Assembly: GCA_963971405.1 (NCBI GenBank) | Contig: OZ020490.1 | Span: forward strand, 24,019,464 to 24,083,463 | Direction of reading: 5' to 3' | Length of the DNA stretch: 64,000 nucleotides | Origin: Psococerastis gibbosa | Lineage: Eukaryota; Arthropoda; Insecta; Psocodea; Psocidae | Shown: positions 10,570-20,815 of the stretch, in pieces | How positions within the stretch are numbered: position 1 is the stretch's first letter | Layout of the letters: each line of letters starts with the position of its first letter | Translations under genes and position numbers: made by a program | The notes under the pieces: model-generated | Seen by the model: only the letters and a program-made list of their open reading frames with translations | Told to the model about the DNA's origin: nothing | Databases searched by the model: none

Positions 10570-13500
10570 TCAAGACCGCTCGTTCAGTCTAGTCGGAGAC
10601 CTTTTGGACTTTATCTGCGGTTCATTCCTCTTCATCCTTCTCCTCGGTTGTCTCTTCGTTATCTTGGCCACGACTCGTCTCTGATGGTCCAACTGGGGGA
10701 ACAGATTACCAGACCTTTCCATAGCTTCTGAAGCAGCACTCATCTCCGCTTCTTGAATACTACGCCCAGATGCCTTTCCCAAACGCTCCCCCCGGAAATA
10801 CACAGCTATGGAGTAAGACCGCGCATTGGTGGGACCTTTGCATTCGACAACCTTGTAGCGAGGAATATCAGGCTCCCCACCGTCCATCGAGCGGAGAGTC
10901 AGACAGCACTGTTGTAATTTGGACTTAGGATCGTTCCATTCTTGATTCATAATGAAAAACCGAAGCCGTGGGAAAAAACACACATCACAAACACCTCGTA
11001 TATAATCCAAATCCCGGGTGTCTACATAGAGTGCCCCTATGAAAGCTTCCAAAAGATCAGCTTTGTCCTTCACTTTCAGTTCTGTTTTAACAGCGGCGTA
11101 GCAAGCATATTGTGTCAAACCCAGATCATCGCACACGACGGATTGTGTCTTGTTGTTAACAAGGGAGCTCCTCAACAGCGATAAATGACCTTCGTGATGA
11201 TCAGGAAAATGTTTATACAGGTACTCCGAAGCGACTAGTTGAAGTACTGAATCGCCTAGGAATTCTAAGCGCTGATTGGAACCCAGTGTTAAATTTGTGT
11301 AGCCTACGCTTCTGTCGGTGAAGGCTCGGGCTAGAAGCCTAATATGTTTGAAATGTGCACCACTTAACTTCTCAAATTCTGCTAACTGCTTGAGGTAATC
11401 TAATTTTTCAATCCAAATCCGGTCTCCGTACGGTTCCTGTTCTTGGAGTGGATGGTCTGGATAGTTCTTCCACACATTGTGAATTTCTCTCGAAGTCCCG
11501 TACAAAGCCATTCCAAAGACTCGATCTGGTACATTGATACCACCATCCAGAAAAAGCGCGCCCATTACAGCTTCAAAGCAGTTAGCCAGCGCGTGTTTCA
11601 GTTCTAAATCATGACACAGGTCAGATCCGTGGGCGTAGAGTAAGAACGCGTCCAAGTTTAGCTGTTGCGCAAGTAGAGCCAAATGCTGGTTTTGAACTAG
11701 CGCAGCACGGTACGTCGCTAAGCCTCCTTCTTCCAGGTCCCGAAAAATGAAGAACAAATGAATAGTTGATACAAATTCGACTACAGCGTCCCCAAGGAAC
11801 TCAAGACGTTCGTTATGACTAATACTTGACTCTCTCTCCCTCATGGAGCCAAAGCGAGACATAATTTTAATAAGTGTATTAATGCCACTTTTTTTTGTAC
11901 TCATGAAGTGAATTCTCCTATCGCCATACTGAGGCTGACGTATTCCACAGTTGGTTAAAGAATTACGCGCATGATCGGGATTGGTACCAAAATTTTCTCG
12001 ATACGAAGGATGCGTCAACGCAAGTTGCAGAAGATGTCTATTTTTGAATTTGTATCCTAGCGTAGTCTCCAAGACATTTAGAGACCGATGAAATCTTAAG
12101 TGGCACGCAAGAACAGGTATAAGCATAGCATGCTGGACAACGTCACACATTAACCCAGTACGGTAAAAACCTTTACTCGATAAAATTACGGTGACGTCTC
12201 TCTTCATACTGCCTTTAGATCGCATTCTCTGCAAAGCTTCTTCCTTTTCTAATAGCTTCCGCTTCTCATCAATAGAAGGCTTAGCTAAATTGGCTATCAG
12301 ATGCCGGTGTTTGACATAGTCTCGCCATGCTTTTTGGTACTCTTGGTTTCCCGCGTAGCTTAATTGTGGAGGGCGAATCCCAAAATGTATAATGATAGGA
12401 TATTGGTCAGAATTATTGCTTTCAGTCGTTCCTTCTAAATGTTCACTATTTTCTTCATTCTTAAATTCATCAACGTGCTTATCTAATTGGTCTACTCGAA
12501 TAGATGACGGCTTCACACCAGGCTTTGTAACCAGCATTCCTTTCACTTCATCTGTAAACTCTCGCCACCGACTCTCCGAAGTTCCTTTGATATCACTGAG
12601 AAGTTCTTCAGGCATCAGAGGCTTGTAGCTCGTCATCAGATACTTCAAGACCACACTCATAGGCAGTATTTCTCTCACTTTTTCAGGCAGCTCACGAACA
12701 AATCTAGGCATAAAATGATAGACAGGGCACTGGTTGATGTCACTGGCATACAAATCAAGATCCAACAACTCCAAAATTTCACGAAACAAATACTCGAAAA
12801 ATAAATCACACTCTCGAATTGTAAAGTTCACAAGATACGGTTCTTCGATGTACAGTATCATGTATTCAATATTGAAGCGAATAACTTTGCAAACAGGCAG
12901 TTCAGGAAGCTTGTAGTGTGAGAACAATGAGAAGCCTTCAAATAAATATTCGTGACCGTCGTAGTTGATAATGGTTGGAGTTCTTGATAGAAAATTTGTC
13001 GGGGGAGAAATAGTGATACGATAATGGTACAGCTTACCAGCGCCATTGGTGTCAACATTGCATTTAAATTTTTCGTCTGATTCACCCGCGTAAAGCCCGT
13101 GCCTTATACCGGAGCGTTTGGCCTTAATACTACATTTACACAGAGGGCCATCGTTCATTTCTCCTGGCTCATTATGCCACAGCTCACGATGCAAACGGAA
13201 TGGATGGCGCAACTTTCTCTCAAGTTCCTCCATAATTGCCATCTCTTTCCAATCATCTTCTTCATCATCTTCACTGCTTGATGAGCAACTGCCGTGATGT
13301 TTGCATTTATGAAACTGTCTCTTTATAGCCGGCGGTATCAGATGGTCCCCTTCTGCTCGAATGGCTTGTGGTTTCTTGATAACCAGGTCATGGAATTGCT
13401 CCGTCAATGTATTTAACACTGGAGTTGCCTTTACAAAGTCTACAACTTCATTGTCACGCTGATAATACGGATGAATCGCAGCACTTCTAGTATAGTAGCT

Positions 13501-15924
13501 TGACTCCTCACGAAGAATAGCATCGGAATTCATATCAGCTATCTGTTCCATGCGATTTTCAAATTCTTTATCTGTGTCACAGTTTAGCCTCCTCCATTTA
13601 TCAACCAATTCGTCACGACTTGTCACTTTTGCAGTTGATTTGGAACGTGGCGGTGACGGAGAACAACCTGATCGTTTTGTTGCACGTGATTTAGATCTAG
13701 AACGTGCTTTGCTGCTACGACTAGAAAATGACGAAGGTGAACGTCTCATTGACCATCTTGTTGATCTAGAAAGAGATCTTGTGGTATCCAGGGAGGAAGA
13801 CCGACGTCGACGTTTTTCGGAGGCTGGCTGAGGGGACTTGAAGCGACTAGGCCGTTTTGCAGACCGTGAACCTTTCGGCGACGTAGAACGAACAGTGTCC
13901 GAGGATGAAGAGCGACGAGTATATTTTACTGGTGACGGCCGCGCAGACCTAAAACGACTAGGTCCCCGACCTTTCGGCGAAGGAGATCTTACAGTGTTTG
14001 GAGGCGATGACCGGTGTGTACGTCTTAATGGAGACTTAAAAGAACTGGGTCGTCTTGACCTTCGATATTTTGACGAAGGAGACCTCGAACGAGTCCTTCT
14101 GGTGACTGGAGACAAAGACCGCCGAGGACGACTTACGGGCTGAGGTGACTTAACACGACTAGGCCGCCTTGAACCTCGATATTCCGGCGAAGGAGACCTC
14201 GACTGATTCTTTTTGGTGAATGGGGACGACGACCTCCGAGGACGGCTTACGGGCTGAGGCGAGTTAAAACGACTAGACCGTATTGATACCCTATGTTCTC
14301 GTGAAGGAGACTTGGAACGATGGGGCATCGTTCCTGGGGACGATGAGCGACATATTTGCTTTAATGGCCGACTATGAGGTGACTTAAACAGACTAGTTCG
14401 CCTTGTTTCCAGATCGTTTGGTGAAGGAGTGAGCATAATAGGAGATTTTTCACGTTTTATCTTTATTGATGTAGTTCTTGACTGTTCATTAGCCAAGAAA
14501 TAGTTTAGTGGGTCCTCAACTTCATCAAGCTGTTTTTCTTGTTTAATTGTTATAGGTTGTGTCGCCGGTGGCGGCAATGATGTATCAGGGAGATATAAGG
14601 CTGTCGGAATGTTATCATTAATCTGTACATTTCCACCTTGTTCCACGGGAAAACCAGTCTCAATGTTAGCAACACGTGCAGAATAGACACCGAAAGGAGG
14701 TTGTGTCATTGAATATTCATCAATATGACAACCAGGTCTACGATTTTCTTGCAAAGCAACAGGGACGTGACGAATGTCTCTCTTAAAAGCCAGTGAATCA
14801 GGCGGCAATCGATTCTCAGGTACAGTAAAATTAGAGGCACGTTTAATAACATCACACAGTTTGTGGTGATTCCCCTGGAAGGGAGGATATATTGCAGTAT
14901 TCATATTGCCGCGAATGTAATAGGAATCAAATGGAGGAGACGCAGAATACTGGAGATGTAAACCTCTCTGCGTGTTATGATGGTCTTTAGTAGTAGCCGG
15001 AAATGATTCAGTATGCGTTGATGGCTTTTCTTCAACCGAACCAGCTGAATTTGGTGGAGTGGGAGGTGCATGGAATTTGCCATCAAATCCCATGGGACGC
15101 CAATGCGCATGCGATTCGACATGTCCATAATAATTTTCCCCAGCACAACCCGAAGCATCATAAGGAGGTGCAATATAACCATTTTGCCTAAAATGATTCT
15201 GTTTTTTTTCTTCCTCCCTTGACCAATTTTGGATATTATTTTCCACCGGATAAAATTCTCCATTGTGTAATTTTCTGGAATTACCATAACTTCTTGGAGC
15301 TGACTCAGCAAAGGTACTTTGTGGCTTTTCACAATTTTGACCTTTATTGCGCCCCCTTCCACTGTTGGTCTGAGTTAAACGACGATTTATGTAACCAATT
15401 TGCGCTTGTTGCCCGACATTGGCTGAACATGGAGATTCCAAATGTTGCGTATTACCTATATTATAATCCTCTTTTATAACACCCGATAAAGTATTTAAAC
15501 TGTGACTAACACTGCAATATGGCTTTGCAAGGTGGTGTTGATTAGAATTTATTGGAACGAAGAAATTGTGGCGTTGCAAAAAAAGGGAGTTTCTTCCCTT
15601 TGGGAGATCATTTGATTCTTGATGCGGCCCGTTTGGTCTCCACGTCCTGTAACCATAGTTTTTATAATATTCAAGGTCACTAACCCCCTGCACAGAATAA
15701 CACTTTTGATTAGGGTGAAAACCAACACTTTGAGGAGGCTGAGCATTAATAGAATTGGCCACATGAAAAGTTTCATTGGGATTTGGAAAATGATCACAGG
15801 GCAATGTTTTTTCACCTGATTGCTCCATGAATGGTGTGTTGCTTGAATGCCCATAAATTTCATGGTTAGATGTACTATATAATTCCGCGTTATGAAAATC
15901 ACTATTATAACCATTGTAAGACAT
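10570..15924 (-). CDS. drosha: Drosha, ribonuclease III of the Microprocessor
   Basis: Encodes 1784 residues in one uninterrupted frame. Drosha is the nuclear RNase III that, with DGCR8/Pasha, cuts primary microRNA hairpins. Layout: residues 1 to about 470 are low-complexity, rich in Asn, Pro, His and Tyr; about 475-770 is Arg/Ser-rich with repeated SRFKSP and RRSSSP-like units. The central domain follows, with CKCSIKAKRSGIRHG, RITISPPTNFLSRTP and HFMPRFVREL. RNase IIIa carries HNERLEFLGD (acids Glu1375 and Asp1379) and Glu1451 in FEAVMG. RNase IIIb carries NQRLEFLGD (Glu1554, Asp1558) and Glu1626 in LLEAFIG. A dsRBD spans about 1662-1740, before a basic tail. The start chosen is the ATG at 15922-15924; an in-frame TAA lies just upstream. 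It is longer than human Drosha (about 1370), mostly in the N-terminus. The lack of introns is odd next to multi-exon neighbours. Confidence 0.97.
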   Translation of the reverse strand: MSYNGYNSDFHNAELYSTSNHEIYGHSSNTPFMEQSGEKTLPCDHFPNPNETFHVANSINAQPPQSVGFHPNQKCYSVQGVSDLEYYKNYGYRTWRPNGPHQESNDLPKGRNSLFLQRHNFFVPINSNQHHLAKPYCSVSHSLNTLSGVIKEDYNIGNTQHLESPCSANVGQQAQIGYINRRLTQTNSGRGRNKGQNCEKPQSTFAESAPRSYGNSRKLHNGEFYPVENNIQNWSREEEKKQNHFRQNGYIAPPYDASGCAGENYYGHVESHAHWRPMGFDGKFHAPPTPPNSAGSVEEKPSTHTESFPATTKDHHNTQRGLHLQYSASPPFDSYYIRGNMNTAIYPPFQGNHHKLCDVIKRASNFTVPENRLPPDSLAFKRDIRHVPVALQENRRPGCHIDEYSMTQPPFGVYSARVANIETGFPVEQGGNVQINDNIPTALYLPDTSLPPPATQPITIKQEKQLDEVEDPLNYFLANEQSRTTSIKIKREKSPIMLTPSPNDLETRRTSLFKSPHSRPLKQICRSSSPGTMPHRSKSPSREHRVSIRSSRFNSPQPVSRPRRSSSPFTKKNQSRSPSPEYRGSRRPSRVKSPQPVSRPRRSLSPVTRRTRSRSPSSKYRRSRRPSSFKSPLRRTHRSSPPNTVRSPSPKGRGPSRFRSARPSPVKYTRRSSSSDTVRSTSPKGSRSAKRPSRFKSPQPASEKRRRRSSSLDTTRSLSRSTRWSMRRSPSSFSSRSSKARSRSKSRATKRSGCSPSPPRSKSTAKVTSRDELVDKWRRLNCDTDKEFENRMEQIADMNSDAILREESSYYTRSAAIHPYYQRDNEVVDFVKATPVLNTLTEQFHDLVIKKPQAIRAEGDHLIPPAIKRQFHKCKHHGSCSSSSEDDEEDDWKEMAIMEELERKLRHPFRLHRELWHNEPGEMNDGPLCKCSIKAKRSGIRHGLYAGESDEKFKCNVDTNGAGKLYHYRITISPPTNFLSRTPTIINYDGHEYLFEGFSLFSHYKLPELPVCKVIRFNIEYMILYIEEPYLVNFTIRECDLFFEYLFREILELLDLDLYASDINQCPVYHFMPRFVRELPEKVREILPMSVVLKYLMTSYKPLMPEELLSDIKGTSESRWREFTDEVKGMLVTKPGVKPSSIRVDQLDKHVDEFKNEENSEHLEGTTESNNSDQYPIIIHFGIRPPQLSYAGNQEYQKAWRDYVKHRHLIANLAKPSIDEKRKLLEKEEALQRMRSKGSMKRDVTVILSSKGFYRTGLMCDVVQHAMLIPVLACHLRFHRSLNVLETTLGYKFKNRHLLQLALTHPSYRENFGTNPDHARNSLTNCGIRQPQYGDRRIHFMSTKKSGINTLIKIMSRFGSMRERESSISHNERLEFLGDAVVEFVSTIHLFFIFRDLEEGGLATYRAALVQNQHLALLAQQLNLDAFLLYAHGSDLCHDLELKHALANCFEAVMGALFLDGGINVPDRVFGMALYGTSREIHNVWKNYPDHPLQEQEPYGDRIWIEKLDYLKQLAEFEKLSGAHFKHIRLLARAFTDRSVGYTNLTLGSNQRLEFLGDSVLQLVASEYLYKHFPDHHEGHLSLLRSSLVNNKTQSVVCDDLGLTQYACYAAVKTELKVKDKADLLEAFIGALYVDTRDLDYIRGVCDVCFFPRLRFFIMNQEWNDPKSKLQQCCLTLRSMDGGEPDIPRYKVVECKGPTNARSYSIAVYFRGERLGKASGRSIQEAEMSAASEAMERSGNLFPQLDHQRRVVAKITKRQPRRRMKRNEPQIKSKRSPTRLNERS
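13620..14500 (-). repeat. Internal tandem repeats coding the RS domain of Drosha
   Basis: Within the Drosha reading frame, degenerate units of roughly 75-100 bp recur, with motifs read on the plus strand such as GGCTGAGG, CGACTAGG and GAAGGAGAC. They encode blocks of RPSRFKSPQP followed by RRSSSP. The repetition explains the long opposite-strand ORFs here (13550-13831, 13838-14143), which are shadows. Confidence 0.7.
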
Positions 15925-17247
15925 AATTTGACAACGAAACAATTAAAACATTTAATTTAAAAGTTTAAACCGTGTGCACATCGAAGGAGTATAGAAATAA
16001 ACAAACATTACAAAATGGCGACGGTTACAGAAGCATCACAAAAGGTGGCAAACCAAATTTTATGATCTTACCCATCAAAATTTTCATCCAGCAGGTCAAA
16101 CACAGTTTTTATTCTTGTTAAAGTCATATTAAATATTTTTATGGATTACTTATTTTAATGTACTTTTTTAATATAAATAGTTCATGTAAATAAATGTAAA
16201 CAAAATTTTTTAAAATTTCAACAATAATGCAACAGACAATAATTGATTTAAAATAACTTTAAATCCATTAAGTGTAATTATTGGACGGCTTGAAACATAC
16301 AATATTTAAGTTTTAAGAAAAATATTGTTAAATTATGCAATTTTCAATTTTATTATTATTATATTTATTAATCAAATTTGTGTTTTCAACACTTTTTTTA
16401 GGGCTGTTTGGAAAGTTTTTTAACGTTGGGCCCTGAAAGCGCGTTTGATATTTATTTATTTACGTTTTGGTTTTATATTTATATTTTTATTGTTATTGGC
16501 CGTGTCGAAAATAATCTTATAACAATTTTAATTTTTATTTATTTTAACATTGTAATCAAGTGGACCAGACCAAGCACAAGGATAGCCTATAGTATAAACC
16601 AAAAAATTACAGACTTCAAAACAATGACGCAAGGAAGTAGGTAGTTACTATATAAAAATGCCGGTGTAAAAATTCACAAATTGCAATTTTTTTCCTAGTT
16701 CCGAGTAGGCCTAGCACAAATGTAAAATATTGAAATGAGCTCAAAATAAGTCTAGTGAGGCGTCTGCGCTACTCACAGTAAATATACAACAAATATGCGG
16801 TAAAGGTTCAGTTTAGCTACCGCTGTATCAAAAGTCGAATAAAAATGCTTTTAATATGGAAGGAAAACACCCCATTTGCAAGGGAATTCATATTTTAAGC
16901 AAGGGTTGTCTTATTTACATGCCTCTGACAATGTTCCTTGCATAAAAAATTGTATGAGCAATTTGTCCCTATGCCTGCCCATGCAAAAATTCAAACTAAA
17001 TTCGGCTGTAACAAAAACTATACTTTTCCGACTTATAATTCTTTCGAAAATGGGTTTCTTTAAAGCTAAATCAACGATATAGAACCAAATTTTGTGATTT
17101 TATGAGGGGTAGCTAAACTGAACCTTTACCAAATATACATTAAGTCTCGAACGTTGATGCAATATATTATATGCAGGGCCCTCTACTTTATATTATTTTA
17201 TTTCAGTCAATCTTCGTTTTGAAATTAATTTATATCCAACTTAACCA
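15925..17247. promoter_or_regulatory. Divergent intergenic region between Drosha and the NIPA gene
   Basis: Drosha leaves leftward and the NIPA gene rightward from this 1.3-kb AT-rich interval, so both promoters should lie here. CAAAATGGCG at 16011-16020, 87 nt upstream of the Drosha ATG, resembles a Pho/YY1 core, a motif often near start sites. TTTCAG at 17201-17206 is a plausible acceptor for a 5'-UTR intron of the NIPA gene. A hAT-like MITE occupies 16799-17130. No convincing TATA box can be singled out in sequence this AT-rich. Confidence 0.4.
16799..17130. mobile_element. hAT-like MITE upstream of the NIPA gene
   Basis: Perfect 23-bp terminal inverted repeats: the left end is GGTAAAGGTTCAGTTTAGCT followed by ACC, and the right end is its inverse. 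The flanks AAATATGC and AAATATAC form an 8-bp target duplication with one mismatch, the length expected for hAT elements. A degenerate second copy at 41193-41667 is interrupted by a fold-back element. Internal ORFs are short and not conserved. Confidence 0.75.
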
Positions 17248-19713
17248 ATGGCCTCGCCCACGCAACCCTATATTCCTTATGACACCTTTGAGTTCTACAT
17301 TGGGGTATTCTTAGCTGTGATTTCTACACTCTTCATCGGTGCAAGTTTTATAATAAAGAAGAAGGCCTTACTTCTTATACAGGGGCGAGGGAGTGTGAGA
17401 GCAGGCGCTGGCGGCTTCGGATACCTAAGAGAATGGGTCTGGTGGACAGGACTTCTATCTAGTAAGTGTCTCATTTCAAAAGCCGTAGCTGAGTTGTTGT
17501 TGTGTTGTTGCTTGATACAATACAATACAAAAATTAGAGTCCCTGACCAGCCAGAGCCGGATCGACCGTGTCAAACAAAAATAGCCACCCGAGAGGGTTT
17601 TGTACGAAAGAAGGAGTAGTTACTTAGATAGTCCAGCTCCTGGGGTCGTACTCATCCAAATTATATAGTGAGGCGTCAATAAGTCTGCTCTTAATGTATA
17701 TTCTGAAACATAGCCAAAGGCTAATTTGAACAACCTCTTGGTCCTAGCGTCTCGAATAAATGTCTGCTTCCGATGTACTGCAGACAGTTAATCCGAATAA
17801 CCTTCAAATGCATCAAGGGTAGGGTTGCCTAAATTATCAGACGTAAAACCGGGAAAAAGAGCCGAGATGCATTACCGTATATCTAGTGTAAATTTAAAAA
17901 AAGAAAAAGTGCATTTTATCTAATGCATTTTTTATTAGATTAGTAAGTTTTACAAAAACTCTTCACTTATTTTTATTTTATGGTAAATTTTCCGTTTTTT
18001 TTTAACCATGCTAGTTATGTTTATATTATATGAACCGGGACATTTAAGGACGAAACCGGGACGCCGGGACAGAGAGATCAAACACGATGACAGTCCCGGG
18101 AAACCGGGACGAATTGCAACCCTAATCAATGGCGTCATCTGGGGTTCCAGGGAGTTCAATTGCCGAAATCCGAAATTAAACCCAGGGCAGTTACGACGAG
18201 AATGAAGGCGGCCGTAATGGAACATTTTGCGTGCAAAGAAGAATCGTATTTTTTTAATGGTTTAAAAAAGCTATAAGATAGATGTACCAAGGCCGTTGAT
18301 GTTCGAGGGGATTATATTGAAAAATAAAAAATACAATAATATCGTACTGGTATTCGTATATGGTCATTCCGATAACTTTTCAGCCTTACCTCGTATTTAC
18401 CAAAGAACTACTATATTGCAGTACCTATCATAATTAAAATATTATTATATATAAAATAGGAAAGCATACGTACGGGTTCACTCGAACCGGTTTTCTGTAC
18501 AAATTCGATTGTCACAGGAAGTTTCTTAAAGCCATCCATCAAATTAGCAGAAATGCTACTCTACATTACGATATGACATGTGGCCTTCACTAACACCAAT
18601 TGGCCACAGTTCTTGGACTCCTTTTTCGGGGCTATCATTTCAATAGTTATTTGTACAAATCAAATTCAATAATAATTGCAGCCAATCTGTGGTAGAAAGA
18701 GGGACATATGTATCTAAACACTCCTTTAAAATTTCTTCTGTTCGTCCTGATATTTTGGACAACTCTACAATGGATATTTCATGAGATATTTGAATTTTAC
18801 ACTGACAATACTTTCCCCTCCGAATGTCTTTTAAAGTATATTTTTTTTTTTAGTGGGAATAGGAGAAGCTGCAAATTTTGCTGCGTACGCCTTTGCTCCC
18901 GCATCACTAGTCACACCTTTGGGCGCCCTAAGTATTCTAGTCTCAGCAGTATTAGCTTCAAGGTTCCTACATGAACGACTCAACCTTATTGGAAAACTGG
19001 GCTGCATCCTCTGCATTTTAGGCTCGACCGTAATCGTCCTACATGCTCCCAAAGGGGAAACTGTCGAGGATTTAGAAAGACTGAAGCAAATGATGACAAC
19101 ATCTTCATTCCTAGCATACGTTGCAATCGTTATTTTTATATTTTTCGCGGTCTCCATGCATTTTGGACCACGCTATGGCAGCCGAAATGTATCTGTTTAT
19201 ACATTACTATGCTCCGCCGTCGGATCGTTATGTGTAATGGCTTGTAAAGGACTGGGGTTGGCTTTAAAAGAAACCTTTAGCGGGGCCAAAAATGAATTAG
19301 GGAACTGGCTGACTTGGTTTTGTTTTTTCGCAGTTGTATTTTGTATTTGTGTTCAGATGAATTTTTTAAACAAAGCTTTAGATTTGTTCTCAACGGGAAT
19401 AGTAACCCCAGTTTACTATGTATTTTTCACGACGCTAGTCACTGTCGCTTCATCTCTTCTGTTTGGGGAATGGCTTGACATGAATGTTCAAGATATGATT
19501 GGTACTCTTTGTGGGTTCTCGGTTGTTGTAGTGGCCATTGTTTTGCTGAATGGGTTTAAGGATATGGACATTGAAATGAGCGATGTAACGGCTAGTCTTC
19601 GTTCTAAGTCAAATGATATGAGGGCAACTAAAAGGCTTGGTTATAGTAGTGATGAGGAAGCTTTAGTCCATAATGCCGATGGTTTTTCTTCGTACACTAA
19701 GAATAATCGTTAA
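17248..19713 (+). CDS. NIPA-family magnesium transporter (NIPA2-like)
   Basis: Two coding exons, 17248-17461 and 18854-19713, join to 357 residues. The donor is A|GTAAGT and the acceptor is a poly-T tract ending TAG. The split codon yields [16 protein letters not shown], exactly the conserved NIPA junction. NIPA proteins are multi-pass membrane proteins of plasma membrane and early endosomes that carry Mg2+. Family marks: [19 protein letters not shown] in TM1, the KK(K)A loop, [47 protein letters not shown], and [20 protein letters not shown] near the C-terminal helices. The length matches human NIPA2 (about 360). The hydrophilic tail from about residue 325 is poorly conserved. Start ATG in context ACCAATGG. 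It is divergent from Drosha. A GTG-initiated reading of exon 2 alone would be wrong. Confidence 0.95.
17820..18124. mobile_element. hAT-like MITE in the NIPA intron
   Basis: Terminal inverted repeats TAGGGTTGC and GCAACCCTA. Flanks ATCAAGGG and ATCAATGG make an 8-bp target duplication with one mismatch. Subterminal motifs AACCGGG and CCGGGAC repeat near both ends, as is common in hAT MITEs. The insert, 305 bp, lies in the single coding intron (17462-18853). Confidence 0.7.
18455..18500 (+). repeat. Fragment of a dispersed repeat end
   Basis: TAGGAAAGCATACGTACGGG and a following ACCGGTTTTCTG match the region at 7690-7735 and the outer flank of the 800-bp repeat at 29300. It lies in the NIPA intron, which otherwise shows no coding content. 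Confidence 0.4.
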
Positions 19714-20280
19714 CCATTATTGTATCACGATACATGACTCCAATAAGGTTTTTTACTCGAAGTTATTATTTTGGATTATATCTATAACGTAGCCTAACCA
19801 TCGTACGATAAGCAGTCGAAATTTCTTCGCGTTCTCTATTCTCGCCATTTGTTTTGTTCAGCCTAATAATTATTGTTCTGTTTCCACATTATTCCTTGAT
19901 ATCTGCAGCTGATTTTAGTGCTCTATGATATGTACAGAATTCTACTGTGCCAGGCTCCAATAGATCTTGTCAAGTTTTGGTAGTAAACCCTCATTAAACT
20001 GCGTGCTTACAATAAATAATTACTTGGAACAATGCGTTATGGACCAGTGGAACAAAATAAATTCTTTATACAGCTTTCCCCCCTGTAAAAATCAGACACC
20101 TCATGAAATTCCAATCGTAGTTATAAAAAACATGACAAACCGAAGAAATGTTTCTGAGCATTTTACAAAAAAACGCGAAGTGGAGTTACTCCAATTTGCA
20201 CTTAGATTAGATTAGTAATGGGGCGATGCTGCTACTTGAGCTTGGCTCACTTTGACCTTAAAGATCTATTGTGAATCCCC
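19714..20280 (+). other. Probable 3' UTR of the NIPA gene
   Basis: AATAAA occurs at 20011-20016 and 20056-20061, about 300-350 bases after the stop codon, so the transcript probably ends shortly after. The 82-residue ORF within it has no recognisable domain. Confidence 0.4.
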
Positions 20281-20286
20281 GTACTT

Positions 20287-20815
20287 TTAGTCCTGGTCAG
20301 TCAGCAGGTCCCGTAAAAACCTGCACAACTGCCCAGGGGCCAACTGGCAAGCCTCCCTTGGTGATAGAAACCAAGAGGACGTTGCTAGCAGCCGTCTGTT
20401 CTTTACTGCCGGACACGAGCAGATGATATGCTCAGCAGTCTCAGCCTTTTCTTTGCAGAATCGGCAGGTGTCATTCAAGACTTTACCCATGTTCTTTCAA
20501 TGGTAGTTCACGTGGCAGTGTCCTGTGAGTGCACCTGTAAGTACCTTAAGTTCAGGCTTGCTGAGGTTCAGTGCTTTGGCGGTATAGCTCTTAAGAGTGA
20601 GTGAGGAATATTTTGGATTGTCTGTGGCCTGTGACAGACTTCCAGTAGGATGCTTCCTTTCTCTTTTCTTCCCATAGGCCAATCTCTAGGGTTTGGCGGT
20701 TTCTCGGGAAGGCGCAGAAGGGTTCAGGCCCAATGAAGGGTAGCGCGCTCCCTTCTCTCGCCAAGGCGTCGGCATTTTCATTGCCTTCGATCCCGGCGTG
20801 AATTTGCACTTAAAT
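20287..20815 (-). pseudogene. LINE remnant: RNase H end and C-terminal Cys/His tail
   Basis: On the minus strand, 20809 leftward encodes HAGIEGNENADALAREGS, the last catalytic segment of a retrotransposon RNase H domain (GNE...AD..A). A second frame then encodes LKSYTAKALNLSKPELKVLT, and a third gives DTCRFCKEKAETAEHIICSC, the zinc-knuckle-like tail that follows RNase H in I- and R1-type LINEs, ending at LLTDQD and a stop. Frameshifts at about 20680 and 20495 break it. The polymerase and endonuclease parts are absent. Confidence 0.8.

Noticed and set aside
13550..14143. Plus-strand ORFs rich in Arg, Asp and Leu opposite Drosha
   Set aside because: They are antisense shadows of the RS-coding repeats.
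14901..15914. Second minus-strand ORFs of 153 and 121 residues inside Drosha
   Set aside because: They overlap the confirmed Drosha frame and carry no domain.
15925..15942. Drosha start at 15942
   Set aside because: That position is a TTG codon directly after an in-frame TAA; the first ATG in the frame is at 15922-15924.
18853..19713. NIPA protein starting at GTG in the second exon
   Set aside because: The GTG spans the splice acceptor; the true N-terminus comes from the exon at 17248-17461 with a perfect phase match.
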